Assembly: GCA_023667285.1 (NCBI GenBank)
Contig: JAMPAK010000001.1
Span: forward strand, 319,064-355,039
Source of the DNA: Muribaculaceae bacterium
GTDB lineage: Bacteria > Bacteroidota > Bacteroidia > Bacteroidales > Muribaculaceae
Length of the DNA stretch: 35,976 nt
Reading direction: 5' to 3'
The notes under the pieces were generated by a model, which saw nothing but the letters and a program-made list of their open reading frames with translations, was not told the origin of the DNA and made no database searches. A program made the position numbers and the translations under genes. This document shows, one piece after another, positions 8,428-16,280 of the stretch (positions are counted from its first letter, which is position 1; each line of letters starts with the position of its first letter).

Positions 8428-8541
8428 GCGTCCGGAGGACGCAGATTTACTCGTAACCCCCGGTCATGCGAGCCTCCTACAGGGGGCGAGGATGCCCGGG
8501 GTAACCGGGGAACAAATAGAAACGGCGCCCGTAGGCCGCCG
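8428..8541. repeat. Composite palindromic (REP-like) intergenic element
   Basis: Three inverted repeats in tandem. The first is a perfect 6-bp stem with a GGA loop at 8428-8442 (gcgtcc/ggacgc). The second is a long imperfect palindrome at 8453-8505 (gtaacccccgg... against ...cccggggtaac). The third is an 8-bp stem with one mismatch at 8523-8541 (cggcgccc/ggccgccg). The outer hairpins begin with the same aacggcg, so the element looks like two related hairpins bracketing a GC-rich core. It is reminiscent of dispersed intergenic repeats seen in Bacteroidales; only one copy is visible here, so repeat status is inference. It could also end transcription of the CHAT operon, although no T-tract follows. 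Confidence 0.5.
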
Positions 8542-8601
8542 AAAACCATCCCGCAGACCCCATATCCGCATTATCGCACTACCAAACACACATCTCATTC
8601 A

Positions 8602-8609
8602 TACCTTTG
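8602..8609 (+). promoter_or_regulatory. Upstream -7-like box (TACCTTTG) in the lptD leader
   Basis: Exact TAnnTTTG match about 350 nt upstream of the lptD start, without a clear -33 element. If used, it would produce a long leader containing the boxA-like sequence at 8802-8821 and would make lptD a two-promoter gene. No ORF with coding character follows it directly. Confidence 0.35.
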
Positions 8610-8801
8610 CTCATCCTCAAACCCGACACGAACATAGCGCCCGACGAACCACCACCCACCATCGTCATCACCCTCCCCGTCAGGTTGCCCCCCTTATCGC
8701 CACCTACACTTCCGTCAACCTCATCAACCTCCACCTCCCCTCCACACCCACTCTAGCAGTGCGCCGTGCTCCGCGACCCAAAGTCAAACCGCACGGCAAG
8801 C

Positions 8802-8821
8802 GCTCTTTGACATTTTGGAAA
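8802..8821 (+). promoter_or_regulatory. boxA-like sequence (gctctttgacattttggaaa)
   Basis: This resembles the 'CTTTGACATATTGGAA'-type sequence found in Bacteroidetes rRNA leaders upstream of 16S genes, and the wider boxA antitermination consensus (TGCTCTTTAACA). No rRNA gene follows; lptD does. The similarity is recalled from memory and short, so function is speculative. Confidence 0.3.
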
Positions 8822-8875
8822 CCCTCCCCGCCTGATGGCTATTTGTTAATTTCTGTTGGCAGAATCGTGGGTAAG

Positions 8876-8906
8876 TTGGCGAATTGATAATTATTCAGTA
8901 AATTTG
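8876..8906 (+). promoter_or_regulatory. lptD promoter (TTGG -N19- TAAATTTG)
   Basis: The -7 element TAAATTTG lies at 8899-8906 and a TTG -33 element at 8876-8878, with the expected spacing of about 19 nt. Transcription would start at about 8913, which argues against the GTG at 8911 as the translation start and favours the TTG at 8959. Confidence 0.6.
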
Positions 8907-8958
8907 CACGGTGTTTCGGCCAGCCGTGACACCTCGACAACAAACCGGACGACTCAAA

Positions 8959-11889
8959 TTGAGGAAATCTCAGATATATATTATCTTATTGGTGCTACTT
9001 TGCGCAGCCAGCATGGGAACTTTTGCTCACCCTGATGGTCGCGCACAGATAGAATCCCCCATATCTGAGCCAATAGTAGCCACAGAGACAATCGCCGAGC
9101 CTGACACACTGACAAAGCCCCTGACAGTCATGCAGATTGCGCCCGGTAAGACTATTGCTCCCGATAGTTCATCCATGGTCACAACCATCGACTCCGTCAG
9201 GACAGACTCCATACTCCCAATTGACTCCATCTCACACCTTCCGGTCAGACATATCGCTGAGATTGACACAACGAAACGCACACGCCTGAGCCGCCGTCGC
9301 ATCAACACACAGCGCGATTCCATCAAGATTGTCCGCACAAAAGTGGACCTCGACAATCCGGTCGACTATTCTGCCCGTGACTCCCTCGTGCTTCTCGGGC
9401 GAAATATCGCCTACATGTATGGAGCAAGCCAGGTCATCTATGGCAAAATCAAACTTGACGCCGAAGAAATCAAGATGAACCTTGACAGCACAACGGTCTA
9501 TGCTGTCGGTGTCCCTGACTCTCTCGGCGAGATAGTCGGTTCACCCGTCTTCGACGACAACGGAACAAGCTATGAGGCCAAGGCTATGACCTATAACTTC
9601 GATACAGAGTATGGCTACATCACCAATGTGATAACACAGCAAGGCGAGGGCTATCTCACGGGAGGAAGATCTAAAAAGGTTGACGAGAACACTTTCTATC
9701 TTGCCGATGGCCGCTACACCACATGCGATGACCATGATCACCCACACTTCTATCTCCAACTCACAAAAGCCAAGGTGCGCCCCGGCAAAGACGCCGTCAT
9801 TGGCCCGGCATACATGGTGCTCTCCGGACTCCCCCTGCCCCTCGCCGTCCCCTTCGGCTACTTTCCCTTCTCCGACAAGTATTCCTCCGGTATAATCTTC
9901 CCCACATTTGGCGACGACTACAACCGAGGCTACTATCTCAGTGATGGTGGCTACTATTTTGCCATCAACGACAACGTTGACCTGGCCCTCACAGGCGAAC
10001 TCTACACTCTGGGATCTTGGGGACTTAGAGCCCAATCAGCCTATCTCAAAAGATACAAGTTCAACGGTTCCTTCAACGTCTCCTACATCAAGACCATAAC
10101 AGGCGACAAGGGAATGCCTGACTACTCCAAGGCCACTAACTTCCAGGTGTTGTGGAACCATACACAGGACTCTAAGGCCAACCCCAACGTAAGTTTCTCG
10201 GCCTCAGTCAACTTCACAACCTCCGGCTACTCGCGCAATGACCTCGGATCCTATTACTCAAACTCTTTTACAGAAAACACCAAGAGTTCAACAGTCAACC
10301 TGACCTACAGAATCCCCAACTCTAAATGGTCTATCTCCTCTACCGCAAACATCTCCCAGAGGTCGCAGGACTCCACCCTGGCCGTCTCATTCCCCAACTT
10401 TACCATCACCATGTCCCAGCTCTACCCTTTCAAGCGCAAGAGAGCCGTGGGAGCCGAGAAATGGTATGAGAAAATTAAACTCTCCTATTCCGGACAGTTC
10501 AACAACTCGCTGACCTCGAAGCAGGACGAGTTTTTCAAAAAGAGCCTCATCAAGGACTGGAGAAACGGCATGAAGCACTCCATCCCCATCTCGGCTACAT
10601 TCAATGTATTGAAATACTTCAATATTACCCCCTCTATCAATGTCACCGACAGAATGTACACCTCAAAAGTGAGACGCCAATGGGATCCAAACGCCTCCGC
10701 CGAGGTACTAGACACCACCTACAGCCTCTACAACGTGTGGGACTTCTCAGCAGCCGTGTCAGGATCGACCAAAATCTATGGCTTCTTCCAGCCGCTGCCA
10801 TTCCTGGGTGACAAGGTGAAGATGATCCGATATGTGCTCACCCCTACCGTCTCATTCTCAGGTGCTCCTGACTTCGGGTCGAAATTCTTCGGATATTACG
10901 ACTCCTATCAGTACACCAACGCCCGCGGCGAACTTGTCACCAGAGACTATTCCCTCTTCCCCAACTCTATGTTTGGAGTACCCGGGCGAGGCAAGAACGG
11001 CTCATTAAGCTTCTCCCTCTCCAACAATCTTGAGATGAAAGTGCGTTCAGACAACGACTCCATCGGTGAGAAAAAAATCTCCCTCATCGAGAATCTCTCG
11101 CTGAGCCAGAGCTACAACTTCGCGGCAGACTCAATGAGATGGTCTAACCTGAACACCTCAATCATGCTGCGGCTCATCAAGAACTTCAATCTCAATCTCT
11201 CAGCCACCTGGGATGTCTACATGTATGCACTGAACGCAGCCGGCAACCCCGTGAGAGTAAACAAACTCCGGCTCACACACGGCAAAGGCTGGGGCAAACT
11301 CTCGAGCACCGGAACATCCTTCAGCTACACCTTCAACAACGACACGTTCAAAAAACTCTTTGGCGGAGGTGACGACAATGACAAGGATAAAGACAAGGAC
11401 AAAGGAAACGAAACCGAGAGCCAACTATTTGCCGAAGACACTTCCGACTACGAAGACTCCCGGGACGCCGCCCCGGGAAACGGCAAGAAAAACGGAATCA
11501 AGATTGGCTCAAACGGCTACATGAAATGGAATGTCCCATGGAGCCTCACATTCAACTATTCAGTCAACTACGGCTATGGAGAGTTTGACTATAAGAAACT
11601 GGAATACAAAGGTAAAATAACACAGAACCTTTCGTTCTCAGGAAACCTCCGTCCCACTTCAAACTGGAACATCGGATTTTCGGCATCTTACAACTTCGAC
11701 ACCCACAAACTCGCCTACATGAACTGCAACATCACACGCGACATGCACTGCTTCGCCATGCGAGCCAGCTTCGTCCCCGTAGGCCCATATAAGAGTTACA
11801 ACTTTCACATTTCAGTCAAGTCATCACTGCTTGCCGACCTGAAATACGACAAGCGCTCATCTCTGTCAAACGGTGTGAAATGGTACTGA
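8959..11889 (+). CDS. lptD: LPS-assembly outer-membrane protein LptD
   Basis: About 976 residues from TTG 8959. The frame is open back to a GTG at 8911, but that codon coincides with the predicted transcription start and would give an overlong n-region. From 8959 the protein begins RKSQIYIILLVLLCAA, a good signal peptide. An OstA/LptA-like beta-jellyroll follows (NPVDYSARDSLVLLG, VIYGKIKLDAEEIKMNLDS, GYLTGGRSKKVDE). Then comes the LptD beta-barrel (GPAYMVLSGLPLPLAVPFG, YFPFSDKYSSGIIFPTFGDD and alternating aromatic strands to the C-terminal NGVKWY). LptD inserts lipopolysaccharide into the outer leaflet. A periodic Asp/Lys insert (DDNDKDKDKDKG) lies in a late loop. It converges with yqgE. Confidence 0.93.
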   Translation: MRKSQIYIILLVLLCAASMGTFAHPDGRAQIESPISEPIVATETIAEPDTLTKPLTVMQIAPGKTIAPDSSSMVTTIDSVRTDSILPIDSISHLPVRHIAEIDTTKRTRLSRRRINTQRDSIKIVRTKVDLDNPVDYSARDSLVLLGRNIAYMYGASQVIYGKIKLDAEEIKMNLDSTTVYAVGVPDSLGEIVGSPVFDDNGTSYEAKAMTYNFDTEYGYITNVITQQGEGYLTGGRSKKVDENTFYLADGRYTTCDDHDHPHFYLQLTKAKVRPGKDAVIGPAYMVLSGLPLPLAVPFGYFPFSDKYSSGIIFPTFGDDYNRGYYLSDGGYYFAINDNVDLALTGELYTLGSWGLRAQSAYLKRYKFNGSFNVSYIKTITGDKGMPDYSKATNFQVLWNHTQDSKANPNVSFSASVNFTTSGYSRNDLGSYYSNSFTENTKSSTVNLTYRIPNSKWSISSTANISQRSQDSTLAVSFPNFTITMSQLYPFKRKRAVGAEKWYEKIKLSYSGQFNNSLTSKQDEFFKKSLIKDWRNGMKHSIPISATFNVLKYFNITPSINVTDRMYTSKVRRQWDPNASAEVLDTTYSLYNVWDFSAAVSGSTKIYGFFQPLPFLGDKVKMIRYVLTPTVSFSGAPDFGSKFFGYYDSYQYTNARGELVTRDYSLFPNSMFGVPGRGKNGSLSFSLSNNLEMKVRSDNDSIGEKKISLIENLSLSQSYNFAADSMRWSNLNTSIMLRLIKNFNLNLSATWDVYMYALNAAGNPVRVNKLRLTHGKGWGKLSSTGTSFSYTFNNDTFKKLFGGGDDNDKDKDKDKGNETESQLFAEDTSDYEDSRDAAPGNGKKNGIKIGSNGYMKWNVPWSLTFNYSVNYGYGEFDYKKLEYKGKITQNLSFSGNLRPTSNWNIGFSASYNFDTHKLAYMNCNITRDMHCFAMRASFVPVGPYKSYNFHISVKSSLLADLKYDKRSSLSNGVKWY

Positions 11890-11918
11890 TCTCCCTCAAC
11901 CTGAGTAGAAAGATCAGT
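11885..11918. terminator. Inverted repeat between convergent lptD and yqgE
   Basis: A perfect 8-bp inverted repeat, actgatct (11885-11892) and agatcagt (11911-11918), spans the 3' ends and includes both stop codons. It could act as a bidirectional terminator, but there is no T-tract on either side and the stem is AT-rich, so the call is weak. Confidence 0.35.
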
Positions 11919-12516
11919 TAGCCATAATGTTCTTGGGATGATAGAGCCATCCCTTGAAGTCAGGCCCAAGCCGATTCACAGCCCGATGCCACACCTTGCT
12001 ATAGTCATCGCTGAGAAGGTCATCGGCAGACCTCAGGTCTGTCACAGCCCATACACGCTGGGCAATCTCGTTCTCCAACTGACCGCTTGTCCAGCCACTG
12101 TAGCCCATGAAAAAGCGGATGCGTCCGCTAATGTCATAACCGTCATTGATGATAGAGAGCATTACATCAAAATCGCCCCCAAGCCACAGCCCCTCACCTA
12201 TCGGAGACGCCCCAGGAATAAGATCGCCCAGAGTGTGGAGGAAATAAAGTCTGTCGCTCCCAACGGGGCCGCCACAGAACACAGGAATAGGCTCCTCGAC
12301 TTTAACACCCTCAATCACCTCCTGGAGTTTGTAGTCAGTGGGATTGTTGACCACCACCCCCATGGCTGACTGACCGGGCTCATAGTCGACCATCACAATC
12401 ACAGCATGATTGAAATATGACTCCCTTAGGAAAGGCTCTGCCACCAGCAGACTCCCTACAGCGGGTTCATAACCCGTCGGGATGTCGATGTTGAAGAGGA
12501 AGGATTTACGTTTCAT
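11914..12516 (-). CDS. YqgE/AlgH family protein
   Basis: 200 residues, the normal length for the UPF0301/AlgH family. Diagnostic segments are GSLLVAEPFL near the N-terminus, GVVVNNPTDYKL, VFCGGPVGSDRLYFLH, WLGGDFDVML and FMGYSGWTSGQLENEI. The family's biochemical role is unsettled (linked to alginate regulation in Pseudomonas). The start is the only good ATG, preceding MKRKSFLFNIDIPTGYEPAVG. A minus-strand TTTG-N18-TAGATTTG at 12730-12759 could drive it with a long leader of about 210 nt that would overlap the fba leader; this is tentative. Convergent with lptD. Confidence 0.92.
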   Translation of the reverse strand: MKRKSFLFNIDIPTGYEPAVGSLLVAEPFLRESYFNHAVIVMVDYEPGQSAMGVVVNNPTDYKLQEVIEGVKVEEPIPVFCGGPVGSDRLYFLHTLGDLIPGASPIGEGLWLGGDFDVMLSIINDGYDISGRIRFFMGYSGWTSGQLENEIAQRVWAVTDLRSADDLLSDDYSKVWHRAVNRLGPDFKGWLYHPKNIMAN

Positions 12517-12675
12517 ACTATATAAACCCCACAGAAAGCAGGAAATATTACCACGCTGATGTTAAAAATCGTTAAGCACCGACACATTCAAGCAAAATTT
12601 CGTTTCACCGAAAACATTTACGCTCACATTAACATTATTTTCACGGGGCTGATGATAGTTTTGCAAAAATTTTCC

Positions 12676-12683
12676 TAACTTTG
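12676..12683 (+). promoter_or_regulatory. -7 box (TAACTTTG) for fba
   Basis: TAACTTTG is a strong match to the Bacteroidetes -7 element, 75 bp upstream of the aldolase ATG. The nearest TTTG (12660-12663) is only 12 nt away, too close for a standard -33 element. A leader of about 70 nt, A-rich just before the start codon, is implied. Confidence 0.55.
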
Positions 12684-12758
12684 CGTCAGCAAGCAGCCCC
12701 AGCGGCGCAATACTCAGGATAAGAATCATCAAATCTATATAACCAAATAGTTAAACAA

Positions 12759-13760
12759 ATGGTAAATTACAAGGAATTAGGTCTTGTGAACACCCGTGAG
12801 ATGTTTGCAAAGGCTATCAAGGGTGGCTATGCAGTCCCCGCCTTCAACTTCAACAACATGGAGCAACTCCAGGCTATCATCAAGGCAGCCGCTGAGGAGA
12901 AATCACCCGTTATCCTCCAGGTTTCGAAGGGCGCACGCAACTATGCCAACCCCATCCTTCTCCGCTACATGGCTCAGGGCGCTGTCGAGTATGCAAAGAG
13001 CCTCGGCTGGGAGCATCCCCAGATTGTGCTCCATCTCGACCATGGTGACTCATTTGAACTCTGCAAGGACTGCATCGAGCACGGCTTCTCATCTGTGATG
13101 ATCGACGGCTCACACCTCCCTTATGAGGAGAATGTAGCCCTCACAAAGAAAGTATGCGACTACGCTCACCAGTATGACGTGACCGTTGAGGGTGAGCTCG
13201 GCGTTCTTGCCGGTGTTGAGGATGAGGTCTCATCTGACCACCACACCTACACCGACCCCAACGAGGTTATCGACTTCGCCACACGCACAGGTGTTGACTC
13301 ACTCGCCATCTCAATCGGCACAAGCCACGGCGCATACAAGTTCAAGCCCGAGCAGTGCACACGCGACCCGAAGACTGGCCGTCTGATTCCCCCTCCCCTT
13401 GCATTCGACGTTCTCGAGGCAGTTCAGGAGAAGCTCCCCAACCTCCCCATCGTGCTCCACGGATCATCATCAGTTCCACAGGATGAGGTCGACACCATCA
13501 ACAAGTATGGCGGCAAGCTCCCCGACGCCATCGGCATCCCCGAAGAAGAGCTCCGCAAGGCTGCTAAGATGGATGTCTGCAAGATCAACATCGACTCTGA
13601 CAGCCGTCTGGCCATGACCGCCGCAGTGCGCAAGACACTCGCCGAGCATCCTGAGGAGTTTGACCCCCGCAAGTATCTCGGCCCCGCTCGCGACAACATG
13701 GAGAAACTCTACAAGCACAAGATTGAGGCTGTGCTTGGCTCTGCCGGCAAAGCTGAATAA
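12759..13760 (+). CDS. fba: Fructose-bisphosphate aldolase, class II
   Basis: 333 residues. This zinc-dependent glycolytic enzyme splits fructose-1,6-bisphosphate into dihydroxyacetone phosphate and glyceraldehyde-3-phosphate in the cytoplasm. Signature segments: YAVPAFNFNNMEQ near residue 25, the metal-binding LHLDHGD, EGELGVLAGVEDE, the substrate-binding GTSHGAYKF and VLHGSSSVP, and KINIDSDSRLA near the C-terminus. The start follows an A-rich leader with no Shine-Dalgarno, usual for this phylum. Codon use is strongly biased, consistent with high expression. A strong terminator follows. Confidence 0.96.
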   Translation: MVNYKELGLVNTREMFAKAIKGGYAVPAFNFNNMEQLQAIIKAAAEEKSPVILQVSKGARNYANPILLRYMAQGAVEYAKSLGWEHPQIVLHLDHGDSFELCKDCIEHGFSSVMIDGSHLPYEENVALTKKVCDYAHQYDVTVEGELGVLAGVEDEVSSDHHTYTDPNEVIDFATRTGVDSLAISIGTSHGAYKFKPEQCTRDPKTGRLIPPPLAFDVLEAVQEKLPNLPIVLHGSSSVPQDEVDTINKYGGKLPDAIGIPEEELRKAAKMDVCKINIDSDSRLAMTAAVRKTLAEHPEEFDPRKYLGPARDNMEKLYKHKIEAVLGSAGKAE

Positions 13761-13789
13761 GCGATTATTCGCACATACTATCTAATCTC

Positions 13790-13846
13790 AAGAGGGAGCG
13801 TCATTAAAGTAATCATGACGTTCCCTCTTCGATTCCCTGTTTTTTA
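13790..13846 (+). terminator. Rho-independent terminator after fba
   Basis: A 15-bp stem (aagagggagcgtcat against atgacgttccctctt, one G-U pair) closes a 10-nt loop at 13790-13829. A T-rich run including TTTTTT follows after about 10 nt. It separates fba from rpsU. Confidence 0.8.
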
Positions 13847-13876
13847 ATTTGTTTGGCTCGTTTTTGAAAGAAATAT

Positions 13877-13907
13877 TTTGCCAAGTCGGGAGAAATTTGT
13901 AATTTTG
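13877..13907 (+). promoter_or_regulatory. rpsU promoter (TTTG -N19- TAATTTTG)
   Basis: The -33 element TTTG at 13877-13880, a 19-nt spacer and the -7 element TAATTTTG at 13900-13907 match the Bacteroidetes primary-sigma consensus. The predicted transcription start near 13914 gives rpsU a leader of about 100 nt. Confidence 0.75.
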
Positions 13908-14013
13908 CACCGCAGTTTGTGGAAACACAGGCTGTACAGACAAACAAATACATTCACCCGGCTGAGACTCCATTGAGGTAAGGCCACAATTCAAACAATC
14001 AAGAAACACTAAA

Positions 14014-14205
14014 ATGATCATCGTACAAGTAAAGGAAGGCGAGAACATCGAGAAGGCTCTCAAGAAATTCAAGCGCAAATTTGAGAAGACAGGCATCGTG
14101 CGCGAACTCCGTTCACGTCAGGCCTTCGAGAAGCCCTCTGTCACCAACCGCAAGAAGATGATGAAGGCTGTCTATGTGCAGCAGCTTCGTCTGAACGAGG
14201 AGTAA
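14014..14205 (+). CDS. rpsU: 30S ribosomal protein bS21
   Basis: 63 residues, full length for bS21. It starts MIIVQVKEGENIEKALKKFKR and ends in a basic region with YVQQLRLNEE. In Bacteroidetes ribosomes, bS21 sits near the anti-Shine-Dalgarno tail of 16S rRNA and helps occlude it. The start codon is preceded by an A-rich sequence with no Shine-Dalgarno. A non-coding stretch with two GGAGGT motifs follows the gene. Confidence 0.97.
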   Translation: MIIVQVKEGENIEKALKKFKRKFEKTGIVRELRSRQAFEKPSVTNRKKMMKAVYVQQLRLNEE

Positions 14206-14364
14206 TCCAACAAGCAGCACCTCGATTGCGCAAGTGAACATCCAAATCCCTCTCTAACTAACCGAAAGGAGGTCTGTAAGACTAAACGGAGGTACTTCTG
14301 ACGAGTTCAGGTCACCTCTAGCCCGAATTGAAAGAACGAAAATCTAAATAATCAAAGGAACCAC
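14206..14364 (+). ncRNA. Possible structured RNA or 3' UTR downstream of rpsU with two GGAGGT motifs
   Basis: No ORF. Two perfect Shine-Dalgarno-like GGAGGT hexamers (14268-14273 and 14288-14293) lie 14 nt apart, with no start codon at a usable distance. A downstream ACCTCT (14314-14319) could pair with either one, giving two mutually exclusive stems, and a small GTC/GAC hairpin separates them. The region ends at the terminator hairpin 14365-14430 and would be transcribed from the rpsU promoter. It may be a regulatory 3' UTR or a processed small RNA. I do not recognise a named RNA family. Confidence 0.4.
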
Positions 14365-14430
14365 AATGGCGGGAGTGTCGACCGGCCCTTAAACGGGGCG
14401 GCAGAAACTCAGCGCCATTTGTGTTTTTTT
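14365..14430 (+). terminator. Large terminator hairpin closing the rpsU unit
   Basis: A long hairpin with a perfect outer stem aatggcg (14365-14371) / cgccatt (14413-14419), an inner ccggccc/ggggcgg stem with one mismatch, and a following gtgttttttt tract. It is a good Rho-independent terminator. It lies just before the lipoprotein gene, for which no separate promoter is visible, so read-through or regulated termination may feed that gene. Confidence 0.7.
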
Positions 14431-14438
14431 ATCTGACC

Positions 14439-16280
14439 ATGTTGATGAGGTTGATAATAGCCATTGTTGTCATCGTCACCCTTACCGGATGCCGGCGAGG
14501 GGTGGAATCTCATCCACCGAAATCGGTCAACACATCAGAGATTGACCTGAATCTCAAGCTGAAGGAAAGCACAAAGACAATGACCCCCCTGGAGATTTAT
14601 ATCGGGGGAGCATTGATAGACCCGGAAGAGGCAAAAAAATCGCTAATATCGCTGACTGACAACGGCATTATAGCACGAAACAGACTCCCTATGGAATATG
14701 ATATTCCTGAATGGGGAGTGGCATCCCGTGAGGTCTATTGCGCTACAGGCTCGGGCGAGTGGCTGCGTGAGGCTTATAATATCATCATGGCCACGCTGCG
14801 CAAGGAGCGCCAATCTGTCATCGATGGAGACGGGATGGTGCATGGGCTATCCACCCACCTCTCAGAGGGATATCCTGACTGGCTAAACGAGGCAGACAAG
14901 GTTTCACTGACGTCGCTCTATGTAAATGCGTTTCATCAACTCACTCTGGAAACGTCAGCAGAAATGGCAACCCTGCTTGGCTTGGCTGCCGACATGCCAA
15001 TGAAGTTTGAGGCCAAGCAAGTGAAAGACAATCTGAACAGGAGATTCTGGTCGGCTCCCGACAGACATTACGGCCAATATCTCTATTCTACTCCCTACCC
15101 CATCCTCTCCAAAGGTACTGACTATGCGGCAAATGCCGTTTGCATTATCGGTGGAATAACAACTGCAGAGATGTCAGACCTGACAATCACATCACTTCCC
15201 GCCCTTCCAGGAGGATTCCCCGATACTTATCCCCTCAGCGAGACATCGACATCTTATAGCGCCTCCGTTCAGGCTCTCATTGCTCTCGCTGCAGCCAAGA
15301 CAAGGAATACAGAGGCATTCAAAGCGGCCCTAGAATCGCTATGGAGACTCAATGGCGGAGACAGCATACTCTGGCAAGGGGTGCTTTTGCGCAGCATCTT
15401 CGGCCTAAACATGACCCCTGAAGGCATCAGTGTGTCACCATTTATCCCTGAGGGTTTCACATCAAGTGTCAGACTTGACTCCCTGAAATATCGGGATATG
15501 ACACTTTCGATGTCAATTCATGGATCAGGTGACAGGATTGCATCCTTCGCCATCGACTCTGTGAACGGTGACCCATTTATCCCTGCAACATTGACTGGCC
15601 ATCACGACGTTGAAATTGTGATGGCAAACAACACTATGGCCGATCAACGTCTCGCCCGGCTGACTCCTGACGAAATTCTGTCGACTCCCATGGAGGGCCG
15701 GGGCAACATTGCCGGCTATAATATTTACATCAACGGGATTCTTGAAATCGAGAAGGCTGCACGTCCACCTGAGCCTAATGGCAACGATGTCATCTCATCA
15801 GTCCCGATGAATGAGGATGGCATTGAAGGGGTAGCAGGAAGGCCAATGTTCAATCAGTCTGCCACTGAGTTTGTGACAGTAAACGCTACAGCCATCACAC
15901 CCCGGCGCCCACCACTACATCTCATTAAGAACCGAGAGACGGCCACACACTACATCGAACTAGCGCCCAGACATAACACACGTCTGACCTTCTACGCAAC
16001 ACTTCCCGAGGCGGGACGCTATTTCGTTCGCATATACTACTCGAACGGCACAGACAAAACGGCTCTACGCACTCTGGGTGTGATTCATTCGACAGACTCT
16101 ACGAGAGTCGATACACCCGTTGGCACGCTTGTCTGTCCACCCGTCACACCGGGAGACTGGATCAAGACCGAGCCCTCGACATGGTTGGAGGCTGAACTGG
16201 AAGCCGGAGTGAATCATCTGTCGCTAACCTATATCAACGGGACCATCCTTTTTAACCGAATAGAATTCCTCAAAAAATGA
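14439..16280 (+). CDS. MGH1/GH63-like glycosidase-type lipoprotein
   Basis: 613 residues from ATG 14439 (or 611 from ATG 14445). A GTG at 14421 lies inside the terminator T-tract and was rejected. The N-terminus is a lipoprotein signal with lipobox LTGC (Cys18), so it is probably anchored on the cell envelope. Residues about 90-400 look like an (alpha/alpha)6-barrel glycosidase (YPDWLNEADKVSLTSLYVNAF, RRFWSAPDRHYGQYLY, SLWRLNGGDSILWQG). A C-terminal beta-sandwich of the kind that closes MGH1/GH63/GH78 enzymes (GISVSPFIPEGF) comes next, then a CBM-like domain to about residue 610. It appears short at the N-terminal side for this class, and I cannot name the catalytic acids. The stop overlaps the next start (ATGA). 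Confidence 0.65.
   Translation: MLMRLIIAIVVIVTLTGCRRGVESHPPKSVNTSEIDLNLKLKESTKTMTPLEIYIGGALIDPEEAKKSLISLTDNGIIARNRLPMEYDIPEWGVASREVYCATGSGEWLREAYNIIMATLRKERQSVIDGDGMVHGLSTHLSEGYPDWLNEADKVSLTSLYVNAFHQLTLETSAEMATLLGLAADMPMKFEAKQVKDNLNRRFWSAPDRHYGQYLYSTPYPILSKGTDYAANAVCIIGGITTAEMSDLTITSLPALPGGFPDTYPLSETSTSYSASVQALIALAAAKTRNTEAFKAALESLWRLNGGDSILWQGVLLRSIFGLNMTPEGISVSPFIPEGFTSSVRLDSLKYRDMTLSMSIHGSGDRIASFAIDSVNGDPFIPATLTGHHDVEIVMANNTMADQRLARLTPDEILSTPMEGRGNIAGYNIYINGILEIEKAARPPEPNGNDVISSVPMNEDGIEGVAGRPMFNQSATEFVTVNATAITPRRPPLHLIKNRETATHYIELAPRHNTRLTFYATLPEAGRYFVRIYYSNGTDKTALRTLGVIHSTDSTRVDTPVGTLVCPPVTPGDWIKTEPSTWLEAELEAGVNHLSLTYINGTILFNRIEFLKK

Larger units (their letters stand above)
8359..8910. 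other. Long intergenic region between CHAT gene and lptD
   Basis: About 550 bp with no convincing gene. It contains a palindromic repeat-like element (8428-8541), an isolated -7-like box (8602-8609), a C-rich stretch, a sequence resembling an rRNA-leader boxA (8802-8821) and the lptD promoter (8876-8906). A 131-codon open frame crosses it but consists of low-complexity His/Pro/Thr/Arg translation and starts inside the palindrome. No clear terminator for the CHAT operon is seen immediately after 8358. Confidence 0.6.

Noticed and set aside
8492-8887. 131-codon plus-strand open frame in the CHAT-lptD spacer
   Set aside because: It begins inside the palindromic element, translates to His/Pro/Thr/Arg low-complexity sequence without domains, and overlaps promoter signals.
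11341-11480. Asp/Lys repeat in lptD as a tandem-repeat or phase-variable tract
   Set aside because: The DKDKDK codons form a short, imperfect repeat in an extracellular loop, with unit length that keeps frame; no evidence of phase variation.
14206-14430. Known small RNA such as 4.5S SRP RNA, 6S RNA or tmRNA downstream of rpsU
   Set aside because: None of the diagnostic sequences (SRP tetraloop region, tmRNA tRNA-like ends) is visible; left as an unclassified structured region.
14421-14438. GTG start for the lipoprotein gene
   Set aside because: The codon is within the terminator T-tract and gives MFFYLT before the true lipoprotein signal; ATG 14439/14445 fits better.
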